A DNA stretch of 22,462 nucleotides. Origin: PNAI01 sp035574295. GTDB lineage: Bacteria; Pseudomonadota; Alphaproteobacteria; Rhizobiales; Xanthobacteraceae. The stretch covers positions 1 through 22,462 of the forward strand of contig DATLYX010000069.1 of the NCBI GenBank assembly GCA_035574295.1, given 5' to 3'. Positions 22,324-22,462 of this stretch are shown here, in pieces. A model generated the notes under the pieces. The model did not search any database and had not been told where the DNA came from. It saw only the letters and a program-made list of their open reading frames with translations. Numbering within the stretch: the stretch's first letter is position 1; each line of letters begins with the position of its first letter. The translations under genes and the position numbers were made by a program.

Positions 22324-22462
22324 ATGGCAAACGCCACGTGGTCGGTTCAGGACGCCAAGAACCGATTCAGCGAAGTCGTCGAGGCGGCACGGCGTAAGCC
22401 GCAGACTGTGACCAAGCATGGCAAGCCGGCTGTGGTGGTTATAGCCGCGGATGAATACGAGC
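22324..22462 (+). CDS. Phd/YefM-type antitoxin, 3' end cut by window edge
   Basis: The ATG at 22324 opens a frame that runs off the right edge after 46 residues. The sequence (TWSVQDAKNRFSEVVEAARR, then TVTKHGKPAVVVIAADEYE) is the standard N-terminal DNA-binding and dimer region of Phd/YefM antitoxins. The part that binds the toxin is missing from the window, so the toxin type (Doc, RelE/YoeB or VapC-like) cannot be told. It lies on the plus strand where the portal/terminase side of the late operon would be expected. Confidence 0.85.
   Translation, partial: MANATWSVQDAKNRFSEVVEAARRKPQTVTKHGKPAVVVIAADEYE

Overview
The window is most of the late structural operon of a lambda-like siphovirus prophage. 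The host is probably an alphaproteobacterium of the Rhizobiales (Hyphomicrobiales) type. I infer this from the high G+C of the backbone, the C/G-ending codons, and phage families such as DUF6127, DUF6441 and TipJ-like J that are common in that group. No integrase, repressor, terminase, portal, tRNA, rRNA or CRISPR is visible, so the head-packaging genes must lie beyond the right edge.

The structural genes run on the minus strand, so they read from high to low coordinates, and they follow the lambda order closely. They are: S49 head protease with a nested scaffold (C/Nu3, 22227-20956), decoration protein D, major capsid protein E, FII-like joining protein, Z-like DUF6441 protein, U-like tail terminator, tail tube (V), tail chaperones G and GT, tape measure (H), an M-like minor tail protein, a block of four accessory virion genes including a LamG lectin, a long 20-residue-repeat protein with a second M-like domain, L-like DUF1833, K-like NlpC/P60 peptidase, TipJ/J, a tail-fibre-like protein, a small membrane protein (DUF6127) and a TIGR02594-type cell-wall hydrolase that runs off the left edge. 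Many junctions are ATGA or TGATG overlaps, as expected for a translationally coupled operon.

Four non-structural cassettes interrupt this gene order. (1) A Phd/YefM antitoxin starts on the plus strand at 22324 behind a direct-repeat operator. (2) A DUF5131 (Gp37/Gp68) three-Cys protein and its methyltransferase-like partner TcmP (18355-16698) sit between the Z-like and U-like genes, with their own promoter candidate and a visibly lower G+C. (3) A BrnT toxin with an HTH antitoxin (14593-15197, plus strand) sits between tail tube and chaperone, behind an inverted-repeat operator. (4) DUF5946 and MAPEG genes (12697-13848, plus strand) sit between chaperone and tape measure. The plus-strand cassettes at (3) and (4) end exactly against, or overlapping, the stop codons of the phage genes they face. 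These look like lysogeny-expressed cargo lodged in the late operon.

The clearest newly read regulatory element is a complete -1 frameshift signal at the end of the G gene: slippery A AAA AAC, a 6-nt spacer holding the zero-frame stop, then a 14-bp hairpin. It makes a GT fusion whose T part has no start codon of its own near its beginning. The most unusual protein is the 573-residue product with 22 uninterrupted 20-residue repeats.
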